Assembly (NCBI RefSeq): GCF_002289565.1
Contig: NZ_NTFY01000084.1
Span: 1-64,000 of the forward strand
DNA length: 64,000 nt
From: Rhodopirellula sp. SM50
GTDB taxonomy: Bacteria > Planctomycetota > Planctomycetia > Pirellulales > Pirellulaceae
Direction of reading: 5' to 3'
This document shows, piece after piece, positions 62,688-64,000 of this stretch (within the stretch, counting starts at the first letter, position 1; each line of letters begins with the position of its first letter). A program made the position numbers and the translations under genes. The notes under the pieces were generated by a model. The model worked only from the letters and a program-made list of their open reading frames with translations, ran no database searches and had not been told where the DNA came from.

Positions 62688-64000
62688 ATGATCACGACAA
62701 ACCCACGAATCGACTTGACCGCCGTCGATCGGATGATCGAACAGATCGGTCGCGGCCCCGATGCGGTCATCCCGATCTTGCACGCGGTGCAGAGGGAGTA
62801 TCGTTATTTGCCGCAGGAGGCGCTGCGGCGGATTTGCGAACAAACCGAGATCACGCCGGCCGCGATCACCGGCGTCGCGTCGTTCTACGATCACTTTCGA
62901 CATCATCCCGTCGGCAAGCACATGATCAGCGTCTGCACGGGAACGGCCTGTCACGTCAAGGGAGCGGATCTGGTCGATGATGCGATTCGACACGAACTTC
63001 AGCTCGCCCCGCACGAGGACACCGATACCGAGGGTGAGTTCACGGTCCAGAAAGTGGCTTGTCTGGGATGTTGCACCTTGGGTCCGGTCGTGCAAATTGA
63101 CGATGCGATTTTTGGCCATGTCAGTTCCCAGACGACGCCGCGGATGCTGCAGGAATACGACGAAGCGGAATTCGTCAAATTGTCTGCCGTGCATCGTCCG
63201 ATTTCACAGCCGCGGGGGCCAAAAACGACGGAGGTGCGGATCGGGCTGGGCTCGTGTTGCCTGGCACTGGGCAGCGACAAGGTGCACGAAGCGCTGTGCG
63301 ATGCCATCGATGACTCTGGCGGCGACGCCTACGTCAAACAAATTGGTTGCACGGGAATCTGCAGCAAGGTCCCGCTGGTCGAGTTGGTTTCGCCCGACGG
63401 CGCGTCCCAGAGCTACACCAACGTCAATCCCGAGATGGCTCGAAAGATTGTCCAGAAACACTTTCGTCCAAAGGGTATTTCCAAACCGATCCGCTACGCC
63501 GCGTCGCGGATTCTCGATTGGATCCAATCCGATGAAGACCAGGATGTGTTGCAAAAACACCGCGCCGCCCGCGACGGTGTCGTCGCTTCCTTCATCGGTC
63601 CGCAAAAGCACTTGACGTTGGACTTGCTCGATGCGATCGATCCACTCGATTTGGACGAGTACAGGCGTCACGGCGGATTTGACTCGCTGAAAAAATGTCT
63701 CACCGAGCTCCAGCCGGAACAAATCCTGGACGAGATCGAAGCCAGCGGGCTGCGAGGTCGTGGCGGTGCCGGATTTCCGACGCACATCAAGTGGCGAACC
63801 GTCCGTCGCCAACAAAGCCCGACCAAATACATCATCTGCAACGGTGACGAGGGCGACCCCGGCGCGTTCATGGACAAGGTGCTGTTGGAATCGATTCCGT
63901 TTCGCGTGATCGAAGGCATGGCCATCGCCGCGCGCACGGTCGACGCCCATGATGGCATCTTCTACGTCCGCGCCGAATACCCGCTGGCCGTGGAACGGAT
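62688..64000 (+). CDS. NuoE-NuoF fused NADH dehydrogenase-type subunit (partial)
   Basis: At least 437 codons, open to the window end. Residues 1-170 are a NuoE-like thioredoxin-fold domain with [2Fe-2S] cysteines C83, C88, C125 and C129 (CTGTAC ... CLGCC, an extra Cys128). Residues about 183-260 are a second thioredoxin-like domain with GSCCLALGS and GCTGICSKVPLVEL. Residues about 350 onward begin the NuoF flavoprotein domain: LRGRGGAGFP (FMN/NADH loop) and CNGDEGDPGAFMDKVLLE. The NuoF [4Fe-4S] site lies beyond the edge. The same arrangement occurs in NAD-linked hydrogenase and formate dehydrogenase diaphorase subunits, so the next gene may be a catalytic subunit; that is inference. Confidence 0.92.
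   Translation, partial: MITTNPRIDLTAVDRMIEQIGRGPDAVIPILHAVQREYRYLPQEALRRICEQTEITPAAITGVASFYDHFRHHPVGKHMISVCTGTACHVKGADLVDDAIRHELQLAPHEDTDTEGEFTVQKVACLGCCTLGPVVQIDDAIFGHVSSQTTPRMLQEYDEAEFVKLSAVHRPISQPRGPKTTEVRIGLGSCCLALGSDKVHEALCDAIDDSGGDAYVKQIGCTGICSKVPLVELVSPDGASQSYTNVNPEMARKIVQKHFRPKGISKPIRYAASRILDWIQSDEDQDVLQKHRAARDGVVASFIGPQKHLTLDLLDAIDPLDLDEYRRHGGFDSLKKCLTELQPEQILDEIEASGLRGRGGAGFPTHIKWRTVRRQQSPTKYIICNGDEGDPGAFMDKVLLESIPFRVIEGMAIAARTVDAHDGIFYVRAEYPLAVER

Noticed and set aside
1-64000. tRNA and rRNA genes
   Set aside because: Looked for T-loop GGTTCGA-type sequences in cloverleaf context and rRNA core motifs; none was convincing.

Overview
The window looks like chromosomal DNA of a planctomycete, most likely a Pirellulaceae member (Rhodopirellula-like). 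Signs of this are high GC, a DUF1559 pilin-like secreted protein, a TIGR03067 protein, many secreted proteins of unknown function, leucine-rich-repeat proteins, several PQQ-type beta-propellers, an N-terminal 'LExR-kMMAGD' leader on a surface protein, and dispersed palindromes that read as 'GIGFQPV' when translated. I found no rRNA, tRNA, CRISPR array, prophage or intact transposase.

Layout. 0-4 kb: an LRR lipoprotein and three small unknown proteins, plus a gene-free stretch ending in a textbook terminator that may be an RNA gene. 4.9-11.3 kb: a 1468-residue secreted VWA protein and a second secreted protein, each followed by a terminator. 11.7-13.3 kb: a kinase-like membrane protein. 13.8-21.0 kb: a tight operon of rhodanese, FAD oxidoreductase, RND adaptor, RND pump and two YeeE/YedE half-transporters, behind a good sigma-70-like promoter; I read it as a sulfur (sulfane or thiosulfate) handling and export unit. 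21.3-34 kb: pyruvate kinase, LRR and toroid-like secreted proteins, an FHA-GAF-adenylate cyclase, a CPA2 antiporter and a beta-helix protein. 34-38.5 kb: nitronate monooxygenase and a DevBCA/MacAB-like ABC exporter operon. 38.6-49.1 kb: secreted or polysaccharide-related proteins (glycosidase-like propeller, DUF1559, heparinase-like lyase, terpenoid-cyclase-fold protein), a twin metal-binding-domain protein and two gene remnants. 49.5-54.2 kb: a stress-type group (succinate-semialdehyde dehydrogenase, MgtC, TIGR03067, two tiny envelope proteins, DUF1328, universal stress protein).

54.7-64.0 kb, continuing past the edge, is the most distinctive part: eight co-directional, mostly overlapping genes. 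They encode three PQQ-like propellers, an NHL-like propeller, a CxxC membrane protein, a Tat-exported polyferredoxin, a NapH/NosR-like membrane ferredoxin and a fused NuoE-NuoF NADH-oxidoreductase subunit. Together they look like a membrane-spanning electron-transfer system linking NAD(H) to the periplasm; no characterised complex with this composition is known to me.

Gene-poor stretches hold several dispersed palindromic families (six or more types), including a MITE-like element with 22-bp perfect terminal inverted repeats and a three-copy 89-bp tandem array. One family has become part of a coding region. All start sites were judged by eye from ribosome-binding sites, signal peptides and overlaps.
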